Notes: generated by a model from the sequence alone, not told the origin. A stretch of DNA of 64,000 bases from Sneathiella sp036844445 (GCF_036844445.1 NZ_DAIUFV010000002.1:558001-622000); one strand, 5' to 3'. Positions 27,084 through 35,595 are shown, counted from the first letter of the stretch. Made by a program: numbers and translations.

Positions 27084-29186
27084 ATGTTTGAAATACATCG
27101 CAAAGAAGTGATGTGGGGCGGCCGGCCTCTCGTTATGGAAACCGGCAAGGTTGCCCGCCAGGCGGACGGCGCCATCATGATCAGCTATGGCGGGACCCAG
27201 GTTCTGTGCACGGTTGTCGCAGCAAAGACAGTTAAGCCGGGAGTGGATTTTTTCCCGCTGACCGTCAACTATCAGGAGAAGGCATTTGCCGCCGGCAAGA
27301 TCCCGGGCGGCTTTTTCAAGCGCGAAGGACGCCCGAGCGAGAAAGAAACGCTCACCTCGCGCCTCATCGACCGGCCGCTGCGCCCATCTTTCGTCAGCGG
27401 CTTCAAGAACGAAACGCAGGTTGTCTGCACGGTTCTTGCCCATGATCTGGAAAATGACCCGGACATCGTCGCACTGATCGGCGCCTCTGCCGCGCTCACC
27501 ATCTCCGGCATTCCGTTCCTCGGCCCGGTCGGGGCAGCCCGCGTTGGTTATGTCAACGGCGAATATGTGCTGAACCCGGTTGCCGCCCAGATGGACGACA
27601 CTCGTCTTGATCTGGTGATCGCCGGGACTGCGGACGCGGTTCTTATGATCGAATCCGAAGCGCATGAGCTGAGCGAGGAAGAGATGCTCGGCGCCGTCAT
27701 GTTCGGCCACCGCGAGATGAAGCCCGTCATCGATGCCATCATCGACCTTGCCGAAGCCTGCGCGAAAGAGCCGTGGGACTTCCAGCCTGAAGAGGTTGAC
27801 GCCGCGCTTGATGCAAAGGTGAAAGAGGCCGCAGAGGCCGCACTTACCGAGGCCTACAAGGAAGCAGGCAAGCAGAGCCGGGTTGAAAAGGTTGCGGCCG
27901 CCAAGGACGCTGTCATTTCCGGGCTCGAGGATGAGCAGAAGGAAGTCGCCGGCGATCTTCTCAAGAAAATCGAAAAGAAAATCGTTCGCGGCAATATCAT
28001 TGCCACCGGCCAGCGGATCGACGGGCGCGACACCAAGACAGTTCGCCCGATCCTCGCTGAAATCGGCGTGCTGCCGCGCAGCCATGGCTCCGCCCTCTTC
28101 ACCCGCGGCGAGACGCAGGCGCTGGTCGTTGCCACCCTCGGCACCGGTCAGGATGAGCAGATCGTCGATGCGCTGGAAGGCGAATATCGCGAAAACTTCA
28201 TGCTGCATTACAACTTCCCGCCCTATTCGGTCGGCGAGGTCGGCCGCATCGGCTTCACGGGCCGGCGCGAGGTCGGGCATGGCAAGCTGGCATGGCGGGC
28301 CATTCATCCGCTGCTGCCGGGCAAGGATGCTTTCCCCTACACCATCCGCGTCGTCTCCGAAGTGACGGAATCGAACGGCTCCTCTTCCATGGCCACCGTT
28401 TGCGGCACATCGCTTGCGTTGATGGATGCGGGCGTTCCGCTCACCCGTCCGGTTGCCGGTATCGCCATGGGCCTGATCCTTGAGGAAGATGGCAAGTTTG
28501 CCGTTCTCTCCGACATTCTTGGCGACGAGGATCATCTCGGCGACATGGATTTCAAGGTTGCCGGCACGAGCGAGGGGATCACATCCCTGCAGATGGACAT
28601 CAAGATCTCCGGCATTACCGAGGAAATCATGCGGATCGCGCTTGCCCAGGCAGGCGAAGGCCGGATGCATATCCTGCGTGAAATGAGCAAGGCCATCGAC
28701 AGCGCGCGCGACGGCGTGCGCGAGGGTGCGCCGCGGATCACGCAAATGACAGTTCAAAAAGACAAGATCCGTGATATCATTGGTACCGGCGGCAAGATTA
28801 TTCGCGAAATCTGCGAAGTCACCGGCGCCAAGATCGACATCGAAGATGACGGTACGGTGAAGGTCGCGGCCACAACGGCCGAGAGCGCGGACGCCGCCAT
28901 TAAATGGATCAAGTCGATCGTTGATGACCCGGAAGTCGGCGAGACCTACAGCGGCAAGGTTGTCAAGGTTGTTGACTTCGGCGCCTTCGTCAATTTCTTC
29001 GGAAATCGGGATGGCCTTGTCCATATTTCGGAGCTCGCTCCGCAGCGCGTCGGCAAGGTTACCGACGTCGTCAAAGAGGGCGACGAGGTCCGCGTCAAGG
29101 TCCTGGAGATCGACGGTCGGGGCAAGGTTCGCCTGTCCATCAAGGCCGTTTCGGCAGACGCGGAGCAGGCAGCAGCGCACGACTAG
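27084..29186 (+). CDS. pnp: Polyribonucleotide nucleotidyltransferase (PNPase)
   Basis: A 700-residue phosphorolytic 3'-5' exoribonuclease of the RNA degradosome. It has two RNase PH domains (first to about 240, second about 310-545, with RRREVGHGKLAWRAI-like and DILGDEDHLGDMDFKVAGT conserved), a KH domain (DIIGTGGKIIREICEVTGAKIDI) and an S1 domain (YSGKVVKVVDFGAFVNFF). The ATG at 27084 has GGAAGGAAAG upstream; a TTG at 27069 is unlikely. It is likely autoregulated through the leader hairpin upstream. Confidence 0.97.
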   Translation: MFEIHRKEVMWGGRPLVMETGKVARQADGAIMISYGGTQVLCTVVAAKTVKPGVDFFPLTVNYQEKAFAAGKIPGGFFKREGRPSEKETLTSRLIDRPLRPSFVSGFKNETQVVCTVLAHDLENDPDIVALIGASAALTISGIPFLGPVGAARVGYVNGEYVLNPVAAQMDDTRLDLVIAGTADAVLMIESEAHELSEEEMLGAVMFGHREMKPVIDAIIDLAEACAKEPWDFQPEEVDAALDAKVKEAAEAALTEAYKEAGKQSRVEKVAAAKDAVISGLEDEQKEVAGDLLKKIEKKIVRGNIIATGQRIDGRDTKTVRPILAEIGVLPRSHGSALFTRGETQALVVATLGTGQDEQIVDALEGEYRENFMLHYNFPPYSVGEVGRIGFTGRREVGHGKLAWRAIHPLLPGKDAFPYTIRVVSEVTESNGSSSMATVCGTSLALMDAGVPLTRPVAGIAMGLILEEDGKFAVLSDILGDEDHLGDMDFKVAGTSEGITSLQMDIKISGITEEIMRIALAQAGEGRMHILREMSKAIDSARDGVREGAPRITQMTVQKDKIRDIIGTGGKIIREICEVTGAKIDIEDDGTVKVAATTAESADAAIKWIKSIVDDPEVGETYSGKVVKVVDFGAFVNFFGNRDGLVHISELAPQRVGKVTDVVKEGDEVRVKVLEIDGRGKVRLSIKAVSADAEQAAAHD

Positions 29187-29214
29187 TCGCAAGCTTCCGA
29201 ACGCGGAGATTCCG

Positions 29215-29257
29215 GAGGGTGGAGACGGATTTGAAAGTCCGGCCACCCTCGTTTTTT
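29215..29257 (+). terminator. Intrinsic terminator after pnp
   Basis: The stem GAGGGTGG (29215-29222) / CCACCCTC (29243-29250) encloses an inner hairpin built on GGA/TCC. It is followed by GTTTTTT. It ends the long rimP-pnp gene series. Confidence 0.85.
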
Positions 29258-29310
29258 ATATGCTCTTGATGCTTGGGTCAGCATGCTCTAAGTGTTAGGT
29301 TAACGGGGAT

Positions 29311-30732
29311 GTGTATAACCATGGGAACGTATTCGTGAAGTCGTTGAATTCGATACTTATGTCCGGTAAGGAGGTCCTGCCCGTCATCGAGGGCGGCAAG
29401 GGGATCGCCGTGTCTTCGGGGCAGAGCTCCGGGGCCTGGGCAGCGGCAGGCGGTATTGCGACTTTCTCCGGTGTTAATGCCGACAGCTTTGATGAAGACG
29501 GCAACATCATCCCGCAGATCTACCACGGCCGGACCCGGCGCGACCGCCATGAGGAGCTGGTCGCCTACGGCATCCGCGGCGGCATTGCGCAGGCGCAGAT
29601 CGCCCATGAAGTCGCCAAGGGCGAAGGCCGGATCCATATGAACGTGCTGTGGGAAATGGGCGGTGCGGAACGTATCCTGCACGGTGTCCTTGAAGGGACA
29701 AAGGGCCTGATCCACGGTATCACCTGCGGCGCCGGCATGCCCTATCGGGTGGCGCAGATCGCCTCTGACTACAAGGTTCACTACTACCCGATCATTTCCT
29801 CGGCGCGCGCCTTCCGTGCACTCTGGAAACGGGCCTACCATAAATTCTCCGACTGGCTCGGCGGGGTTGTCTATGAAGACCCGTGGCTTGCCGGCGGCCA
29901 TAACGGCCTCAGCAACAGCGAGGACCCGATGCGGCCGGAGGATCCCTATCCGCGGGTCGTCGATCTGCGCAAGCTGATGAACGAGATCGGCCTCAACAAT
30001 GTGCCGATTATCATGGCCGGAGGAGTCTGGCATATCGATGAGTGGGAGCATTGGCTCGACAATCCCGAAATCGGCCCGATCGCTTTCCAGTTTGGCACAA
30101 GGCCGCTCCTGACCAAGGAAAGTCCGATTTCGGACGCATGGAAGGAAAAGCTCCGCACGCTCAAAAAAGGCGATGTCTTCCTCAACAAATTCAGCCCGAC
30201 CGGCTTCTGGTCGTCTGCCGTGCGCAATGACTTCATTCGCGAGTTGCAGGGCCGCTCGAACCGCCAGGTCGCCTATTCCAATGAGCCTGTCGGCGCCCAT
30301 GATACCGCCTTCGGTGTCGGCGCGCGCAAACGCGAGGTTTATCTTACCGCCGAGGATAAGGCGCGGGCCGAAGGCTGGGTCGCGGAAGGCTATACCGAGA
30401 CGATGAAAACACCGGATTCGACGCTGATCTTCGTCACTCCCGAAAAGATGGCCGAGATCCGCAAAGACCAGATCGACTGTATGGGCTGCCTCTCGCAATG
30501 CTCCTTCTCGAACTGGTCCGAAAATGAGAAAGGCAACACCGGCCGCAAGGCGGATCCGCGCAGCTTCTGCATCCAGAAAACGCTGCAGGACGTCATCCAT
30601 ACGGAACATGTCGAGAATAATCTCATGTTTGCGGGCCACGGCGCATACCGGTTTGCGACCGACCCGTTCTACGCGAATGGCTTTATTCCGACCGTCAAGC
30701 AGCTTGTAGAGCGCATTATGACCGGAAAATAG
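29311..30732 (+). CDS. Nitronate monooxygenase / enoyl-reductase-like flavoprotein
   Basis: A 473-residue FMN TIM-barrel protein of the 2-nitropropane dioxygenase/FabK-like (YrpB) group. The barrel shows HMNVLWEMGG, GITCGAGMPYRVAQIAS, YYPIISSARAFRALWKR, NVPIIMAGGVWHIDEW and IAFQFGTRPLLTKES (phosphate-binding). It is longer than usual. The extra C-terminal part has C390-x2-C393-x3-C397 (IDCMGCLSQCSFSNW), which looks like a metal or Fe-S site. The GTG at 29311 is used here; GTG 29335 is possible. It lies next to irr and rubrerythrin, pointing to redox or peroxide stress. The substrate is unknown. Confidence 0.8.
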   Translation: MYNHGNVFVKSLNSILMSGKEVLPVIEGGKGIAVSSGQSSGAWAAAGGIATFSGVNADSFDEDGNIIPQIYHGRTRRDRHEELVAYGIRGGIAQAQIAHEVAKGEGRIHMNVLWEMGGAERILHGVLEGTKGLIHGITCGAGMPYRVAQIASDYKVHYYPIISSARAFRALWKRAYHKFSDWLGGVVYEDPWLAGGHNGLSNSEDPMRPEDPYPRVVDLRKLMNEIGLNNVPIIMAGGVWHIDEWEHWLDNPEIGPIAFQFGTRPLLTKESPISDAWKEKLRTLKKGDVFLNKFSPTGFWSSAVRNDFIRELQGRSNRQVAYSNEPVGAHDTAFGVGARKREVYLTAEDKARAEGWVAEGYTETMKTPDSTLIFVTPEKMAEIRKDQIDCMGCLSQCSFSNWSENEKGNTGRKADPRSFCIQKTLQDVIHTEHVENNLMFAGHGAYRFATDPFYANGFIPTVKQLVERIMTGK

Positions 30733-30764
30733 CCAAAAATTCACACTCAATCGTAAGTGCGGAT

Positions 30765-30793
30765 TTGAATTATTAAAAAATGTTCTATATATT
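30765..30793 (+). promoter_or_regulatory. Candidate irr promoter with degenerate Irr-like element
   Basis: TTGAAT (30765-30770), a 17-bp spacer, then TATATT (30788-30793). The stretch TTTGAATTATTAAAA over the -35 loosely resembles an iron control element, which would fit irr autoregulation. The match is poor. Confidence 0.35.
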
Positions 30794-30843
30794 TCCGGAG
30801 AACCCCCTCGCCGGGAGGGGGCGAACGATAGAGTGTGTGCATT

Positions 30844-31263
30844 ATGCCGTCAGAAATCGCCGATCTGGAAATGAAGCTCAGGGACGCACAGCTGCGCCCG
30901 ACGAAGCAGCGTCTCGCCCTCGCCGAGTTGCTGTATGCGCGGGGCAACCGTCACATCACGGCGGAGCGTCTGCACAGCGAAGCCATGGAAGCAGGCGTCG
31001 CCATTTCCCTCGCCACCATCTACAACAATCTGCACCAGTTCACGTCAGCCGGGCTGCTGCGTGAAGTCGTGGTGGATTCCAGCCGCTCCTATTTCGATAC
31101 CAACGTTGATCCGCATCACCATTTCTTCCACGAAGAAACCGGTCAGCTTGAAGATATCGAGCGGAGCAACCTCACCATTGCAAACATTCCTGCCCTGCCT
31201 GAGGGAACGGAAATCAGCAGTGTTGATGTGATCGTCCGGGTGAGCTCCGTCCGCCGTCGCTGA
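30844..31263 (+). CDS. irr: Iron response regulator Irr (Fur superfamily)
   Basis: A 139-residue Fur superfamily protein with a winged helix (LRPTKQRLALAELLYARGNRHITAERLHSEA, SLATIYNNLHQFTSAGLLREV). It carries the Irr-specific DPHHHFFHEETGQLEDI with consecutive His91-93, the haem-binding site that replaces Fur's HHDH. Irr controls iron and haem genes in alphaproteobacteria and is destabilised by haem. The N-terminal haem regulatory motif of Bradyrhizobium is absent. The start could also be GTG 30835. A near-consensus Irr box lies just downstream, before rubrerythrin. Confidence 0.92.
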   Translation: MPSEIADLEMKLRDAQLRPTKQRLALAELLYARGNRHITAERLHSEAMEAGVAISLATIYNNLHQFTSAGLLREVVVDSSRSYFDTNVDPHHHFFHEETGQLEDIERSNLTIANIPALPEGTEISSVDVIVRVSSVRRR

Positions 31264-31292
31264 AGTCAATTCCGGTTCATGGAATTTTTTGA

Positions 31293-31309
31293 TTTAGAAT
31301 AATTCCAAT
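31293..31309 (+). promoter_or_regulatory. Irr box (iron control element) before rubrerythrin
   Basis: TTTAGAATAATTCCAAT matches the ICE/Irr-box pattern I recall, TTTAGAAtnaTTCTAAA, in 13-15 positions with intact left half. It ends 3 bp before the -35 hexamer, so bound Irr could activate or block the rubrerythrin promoter. The gene for Irr lies immediately upstream. Confidence 0.7.
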
Positions 31310-31312
31310 CTA

Positions 31313-31341
31313 TTGACAGCCCATTTCCCGCTTCGTATAGT
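31313..31341 (+). promoter_or_regulatory. Strong sigma-70 promoter of rubrerythrin
   Basis: TTGACA (31313-31318), an exact 17-bp spacer and TATAGT (31336-31341) lie 64 bp before the rubrerythrin ATG. The Irr box directly abuts the -35. Confidence 0.8.
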
Positions 31342-31404
31342 TGCTGCGTAAACCTGCTCGTGCTTGAGCAGTCCCTTATTTTACGCCCTATACAGGAGGA
31401 CTTC

Positions 31405-31824
31405 ATGTCTCTAGCGGGAAGCAAAACAGAACAGAATCTGAAAGAAGCATTTTCCGGTGAATCCCAGGCAAACCGCCGTTATCTCTATTTCGCGCAGAAA
31501 GCCGACGTCGAAGGCTACAACGATGTCGCCGCCGTTTTCCGCTCGACTGCTGAAGGCGAAACCGGCCATGCGCACGGTCATCTGGAGTATCTCGAAGCCG
31601 TAGGCGATCCGGCGACGGGTCTTCCGATCGGCGGCACCGCTGACAACCTCAAAGCGGCAATCGCCGGTGAAACCCACGAGTATACGGATATGTATCCGGG
31701 CATGGCGAAAACCGCACGCGAGGAAGGCCATGACGAGATCGCCGACTGGTTTGAAACGCTGGCGAAGGCTGAAAAGAGCCATGCCGGCCGCTTCCAGAAG
31801 GCCCTCGACAGCCTCAACGACTGA
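31405..31824 (+). CDS. rbr: Rubrerythrin (diiron domain only)
   Basis: A 139-residue ferritin-like diiron protein that reduces hydrogen peroxide. The ligand-bearing motifs are FSGESQANRRYLYFA (E19), EGETGHAHGH (E52, H55), GETHEYTDMYPGM (E89, E92) and KAEKSHAGRF (E123, H126). The C-terminal rubredoxin domain of classical rubrerythrin is absent, so electrons must come from a separate partner, plausibly the Fe-S or flavoprotein encoded nearby. The ATG at 31405 has an AGGAGG site six bases upstream. Confidence 0.93.
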   Translation: MSLAGSKTEQNLKEAFSGESQANRRYLYFAQKADVEGYNDVAAVFRSTAEGETGHAHGHLEYLEAVGDPATGLPIGGTADNLKAAIAGETHEYTDMYPGMAKTAREEGHDEIADWFETLAKAEKSHAGRFQKALDSLND

Positions 31825-31846
31825 TCGGATTTGACGTAACGCTTTC

Positions 31847-31882
31847 GGGGTAGCGGATCAGCGATTTCGCTGCCCCTTTTTT
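31847..31882 (+). terminator. Intrinsic terminator after rubrerythrin
   Basis: GGGGTAGCG (31847-31855) pairs with CGCTGCCCC (31868-31876), followed by TTTTTT. It would make rbr largely monocistronic, with partial read-through into the Fe-S gene. Confidence 0.85.
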
Positions 31883-31893
31883 ACGGATCATTT

Positions 31894-31909
31894 ATATTCA
31901 GGGGAATAT
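31894..31909 (+). promoter_or_regulatory. Inverted repeat covering the ribosome-binding site of the Fe-S gene
   Basis: ATATTC-AGGG-GAATAT directly precedes the ATG at 31911 and contains the AGGGGA ribosome-binding site in its loop and right arm. It could be an operator or a small translation-controlling hairpin. Confidence 0.35.
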
Positions 31910-31910
31910 T

Positions 31911-33248
31911 ATGCGTGAAGGCAGCCTGGATGCGCCAACCCGGCACATTATCGACTGGAATAATCCTGATTTCTACGACGAGCAGAAACTGGACGACGAG
32001 TTGCGCCGTGTGTTCGACATCTGCCACGGCTGTCGCCGCTGCTTCAATCTGTGCGATTCTTTCCCTAGGCTGTTTGACCTGATCGACGCCTCCGAAACCG
32101 AAGAGCTGGATTCGGTTGCCTCTGAAGATTTCAAGCCTGTCGTTGATGCCTGCACGCTCTGCGACATGTGTTTCCTGACCAAGTGCCCCTATGTGCCGCC
32201 GCATGAGTTCAATCTCGATTTTCCGCATCTGATGCTGCGCTACCGCGCTGTCGAGAAGCGGAACGGTAAAACCAAATTCGTGAGTGGCGAGCTCGCCAAG
32301 ACGGATCGCAACGGCAAGCTCGCAGCGCCCGTCGCCGGCCTCGCCAACTGGGCGACCGATCGCTCGAACAGCTTTACCCGCGGCATCATGCAGAGCACGC
32401 TCGGGATCGATAAGAACGCGGCGCTCCCGAAATACCAGTCAAAGACGCTGGTCAAGCGAGCGAAGGAAAATCCGCTCGAGATCAATGTCGATGCGCCGGC
32501 CTATGGCCGCAAGGCGGTGATCTATGCGACCTGCTTTGGCAACTACAACAACCCAGCAACCGGCGAAGCGACGCGCAAGGTGCTGGCCAAGAACGGCATC
32601 GAGACGGAAGTCGTCTATCCCGGCTGCTGCGGCATGCCCCAGATGGAGCAGGGCGACCTTGCCGCGGTTGCGGAAAACGCCAAGAAGGTCTCGGCCGAGC
32701 TTGGAAAGTGGATCGACAAGGGATATGACGTGATCGCCCTCGTCTCGTCCTGCGCGTTGATGCTGAAATTCGAATGGCCCCTCATCGTTCCGGGGAACGA
32801 GGATGTCGAGAAGCTTTCGAAATCGACCTTCGATGTCGCCGAATATGTGATGGAGTTCGCCAAGAAGGAAGGTATGGCCGACGGCATGCAGCCGATCGGC
32901 GAGGATGTGGCGATGCATCTGGCCTGCCACGCCCGGGCCCAGAACATGGGTGCAAAAGGCGCCGAGATCCTGCGCCTGATACCCGAGACCAAAGTCACCG
33001 TCGTGGAGCGCTGCTCTGGTCACGGCGGCTCGTGGGGCGTGATGAAAGACAATTTTGAAACCGCCCTTAAAGTCGGCAAGCCGGCGGCGCGGGCGGTGCT
33101 GAAAGCCAACGCGAAATATATCGCGTCCGAGTGTCCGCTTGCCGCCGAGCACCTGTTGCAGGGCTCCGAAAACCTTGATGCGGAGGCCACTGCGAAGAAA
33201 GAGGCCCTGCATCCCATTGAACTGCTGGCCAAAGCCTACGGCCTTTGA
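31911..33248 (+). CDS. Heterodisulfide reductase-like Fe-S oxidoreductase (GlpC/HdrD type)
   Basis: A 445-residue protein with two N-terminal 4Fe-4S binding sets: C38HGCRRCFNLC48 and C81TLCDMCFLTKC92. The C-terminal part has two CCG-type domains (YPGCCGMPQMEQGDL, and the CHAR...CSGHGGSWG region), as in GlpC, HdrD and LutA relatives. Such proteins pass electrons to or from disulfides, quinones or a partner protein. It lies between rubrerythrin and DUF3501 and could supply electrons to the rubredoxin-less rubrerythrin; that is inference. Confidence 0.88.
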   Translation: MREGSLDAPTRHIIDWNNPDFYDEQKLDDELRRVFDICHGCRRCFNLCDSFPRLFDLIDASETEELDSVASEDFKPVVDACTLCDMCFLTKCPYVPPHEFNLDFPHLMLRYRAVEKRNGKTKFVSGELAKTDRNGKLAAPVAGLANWATDRSNSFTRGIMQSTLGIDKNAALPKYQSKTLVKRAKENPLEINVDAPAYGRKAVIYATCFGNYNNPATGEATRKVLAKNGIETEVVYPGCCGMPQMEQGDLAAVAENAKKVSAELGKWIDKGYDVIALVSSCALMLKFEWPLIVPGNEDVEKLSKSTFDVAEYVMEFAKKEGMADGMQPIGEDVAMHLACHARAQNMGAKGAEILRLIPETKVTVVERCSGHGGSWGVMKDNFETALKVGKPAARAVLKANAKYIASECPLAAEHLLQGSENLDAEATAKKEALHPIELLAKAYGL

Positions 33249-33260
33249 AAGGAAACTGTC

Positions 33261-33866
33261 ATGTCCGCAAGCACAAAACGCGTTATCACGCCGGAGGATA
33301 TTCTTCCGGTTGAAGAGTACATGAAGATCCGCCGCGATCATAAGCAGAAGCTGATTCCGATCAAGAAGAACCGGCGGGTCGAAATCGGCCCCTACGCCAC
33401 CTTCTATTTTGAGAATTACGACACCATGTGGTCGCAGATCCAGGAGATGCTCTATATCGAGCGGGGCGGCGATGAGCAGCTTCGCGACGAGCTCGACGCC
33501 TACAATCCGCTGATCCCGAACGGCTCAGAGCTGGTCGCCACCTTCATGATCGAAATCGACGATCCGGTGCGCCGCGACTTCACGCTCCGCCAACTCGGTC
33601 ATATCGAGAAAACCATCTATCTCTCGGTCGGCGGTGAAAAGATCTACGCGGTGCCGGAGGATGATGTGGACCGGACCACGGAAGACGGGAAAACCTCGTC
33701 GATCCATTTTCTGCATTTTCCGCTGAACCCGGGGCAGATCTCGGCATTCCGCGATCCGGCGACGGATGTCCTGCTCGGCGTTGAGCATGAGAAATATCCG
33801 CATATTGCGATCGTCAAAGGGGATGTGCGCAAGGCGCTCGCGGAAGATTTCAGCGCCGTCAACTGA
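33261..33866 (+). CDS. DUF3501 family protein
   Basis: A 201-residue protein of the DUF3501 family, unknown function, with the conserved stretches RVEIGPYATFYFENYDTMWSQIQEML and HFLHFPLNPGQISAFRD. It follows the Fe-S oxidoreductase by 12 bases and is surely cotranscribed. The family regularly occurs beside rubrerythrin and HdrD-like genes (my recollection), so it is probably an obligate partner in that redox route. No cofactor motif is visible. Confidence 0.85.
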   Translation: MSASTKRVITPEDILPVEEYMKIRRDHKQKLIPIKKNRRVEIGPYATFYFENYDTMWSQIQEMLYIERGGDEQLRDELDAYNPLIPNGSELVATFMIEIDDPVRRDFTLRQLGHIEKTIYLSVGGEKIYAVPEDDVDRTTEDGKTSSIHFLHFPLNPGQISAFRDPATDVLLGVEHEKYPHIAIVKGDVRKALAEDFSAVN

Positions 33867-33868
33867 CG

Positions 33869-34366
33869 TCAGCGGATCTTTTCATTCTCATAGACGCCGT
33901 AGAAGTGGCTGGCGAGAAGCCAGCCCTTCAGGCCGGCGATCTCGATCTCGCACCAGCGGCCGTTACACTCCTCAAGCTTGCCAAGAACGCCGGGCTCCGC
34001 GAGCAGGACGACTGGGCTCGTCTCATCGGGGTCTTCATGAACGGGACGCACCTCCCCGGTGATGACTAGCGTTCGCCGCCCGCTGAGTAAATTACGGTGC
34101 ACCCAGCCGGTGTCGCCGTCGATGTCGCGGATCTGCAACCACAGCTCATATTCCTCGATCACCTCGACAGGCCAGCCGCGCCGCAAATAGACCCACTGGA
34201 TGGGATAGCGCGTACCCGGTCCGGTCCGCACATTCACCTCGTTTGAGGAAAGCGACACAAATCGCGGCAGCGGCAGTCCGGTTACGGGCCCGGTCCGGTT
34301 GGCCATCGACGGCGGCGGCAACAGGGTCATGCATACAAGGAACAAGACAATAATACTGCGTTTCAC
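33869..34366 (-). CDS. Exported bacterial SH3-domain protein
   Basis: A 165-residue protein with an N-terminal signal peptide (MKRSIIVLFLVCMTLLPPPSMA) and two SH3b-like repeats (LSSNEVNVRTGPGTRYPIQWVY; VVLLAEPGVLGKLEECNGRWCEIEIAGLKGWL). Families of this kind (DUF1058) are periplasmic and often bind cell wall peptides. It is divergent from the 2-hydroxyacid dehydrogenase, a gene pair commonly seen in alphaproteobacteria. The gene ends 3 bases after the convergent DUF3501 stop. Confidence 0.86.
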   Translation of the reverse strand: MKRSIIVLFLVCMTLLPPPSMANRTGPVTGLPLPRFVSLSSNEVNVRTGPGTRYPIQWVYLRRGWPVEVIEEYELWLQIRDIDGDTGWVHRNLLSGRRTLVITGEVRPVHEDPDETSPVVLLAEPGVLGKLEECNGRWCEIEIAGLKGWLLASHFYGVYENEKIR

Positions 34367-34544
34367 CCGGCCAATTCCCTCACTTGAAAACAGTCTGCTT
34401 TTTGTTATGCCGTGCGGGTCGCCCCCGGGTCAAGTGCTGACGGGCCGCGCATTAATCCAAAGGTCGCAATTGTAACCGTCCCCGCTATCTGCTAGATAAA
34501 GCCTAATGATCTTGCTGTAAAACCAGGAACAAGAGAGTCATCAG

Positions 34545-35531
34545 ATGCCGCAGAAAAAACCCGTTGTCGTTGTCACGAGAAGGCTTCCCGATGTTATCGA
34601 AACCCGGATGATGGAGCTGTTCGATACGCGTCTCAACCATGACGACACACCGATGACTCAGGCCCAGCTGATCGAAGCCGTGAAAACGGCCGATGTTCTG
34701 GTCCCGACGGTGACGGACAAGATCGATCTCGGCGTTCTCAGCCAGGCCAACCCCAATCTCAAGCTGATCGCGAGCTTCGGCACGGGCGTCGATCATATCG
34801 ATCTTGCAACGGCGCGCCAGCGCGGCATCACGGTAACCAACACGCCGGGCGTCCTCACCGAAGATACCGCCGATATGACAATGGCCCTCATCATGGCGGT
34901 GCCGCGCCGCCTCACGGAAGGCGAGCGGCTGATGCGCTCGGGCAAATGGACGGGCTGGTCGCCGACCAGCATGCTCGGCAACCGCATCTGGGGCAAGCGG
35001 CTCGGCATCATCGGCATGGGCCGCATCGGCCAGGCGGTCGCCCGCCGCGCCCGCGCCTTCGGCATCTCGATCCACTATCACAATCGCAACCGGCTGCCCG
35101 ACTATATCGAGCATGAGCTGGAGGCAACCTATTGGGAGAGTCTCGACCAGATGCTGGCGCGGATGGACATCGTCTCCATCAACTGCCCGCATACACCGGC
35201 CACATTCCATCTGCTGAACGCCCGCCGCCTCGCGCTGCTGCAGAAGACCTGCTACATCGTCAACACCTCGCGCGGCGAGGTCATCGACGAGAACGCGCTG
35301 ACGCGGCTGCTGCGGAACGGCAAGATCGCAGGTGCAGGGCTTGACGTGTTCGAGCATGAACCCGCCGTCAACCCGCGCCTGATGGAGCTCGATAACGTTA
35401 TCCTGCTGCCGCATATGGGATCCGCCACCATCGAGGGACGTATCGATATGGGAGAGAAGGTGCTGATCAATATCAAGACCTTCATCGACGGCCATACGCC
35501 GCCCGATCGCGTCATCCAGGCGATGCTGTAA
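34545..35531 (+). CDS. D-isomer 2-hydroxyacid dehydrogenase (glyoxylate/hydroxypyruvate reductase type)
   Basis: A 328-residue NAD(P)H-dependent dehydrogenase. It has the Rossmann motif LGIIGMGRIGQAVARRA, the substrate-binding FGTGVDHID, catalytic Arg in NTSRGEVIDE, Glu in FEHEP and His in LLPHMGSAT. The sequence resembles the GyaR/D-glycerate dehydrogenase group that reduces glyoxylate and hydroxypyruvate. The ribosome-binding site is AAGAGAG. Divergent from the SH3 protein with a 178-bp shared upstream region. Confidence 0.9.
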   Translation: MPQKKPVVVVTRRLPDVIETRMMELFDTRLNHDDTPMTQAQLIEAVKTADVLVPTVTDKIDLGVLSQANPNLKLIASFGTGVDHIDLATARQRGITVTNTPGVLTEDTADMTMALIMAVPRRLTEGERLMRSGKWTGWSPTSMLGNRIWGKRLGIIGMGRIGQAVARRARAFGISIHYHNRNRLPDYIEHELEATYWESLDQMLARMDIVSINCPHTPATFHLLNARRLALLQKTCYIVNTSRGEVIDENALTRLLRNGKIAGAGLDVFEHEPAVNPRLMELDNVILLPHMGSATIEGRIDMGEKVLINIKTFIDGHTPPDRVIQAML

Positions 35532-35595
35532 CGCGGGATTCCTTGCGCTTTTCCCTAAACTGACGGATCATCCCCCTGACAACAGGGGGGCCAAT

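Noticed and set aside
26994..29246. 750-codon minus-strand frame opposite pnp
   Set aside because: A long antisense frame produced by the high-GC codon bias of pnp; no domain signature and no start signal.
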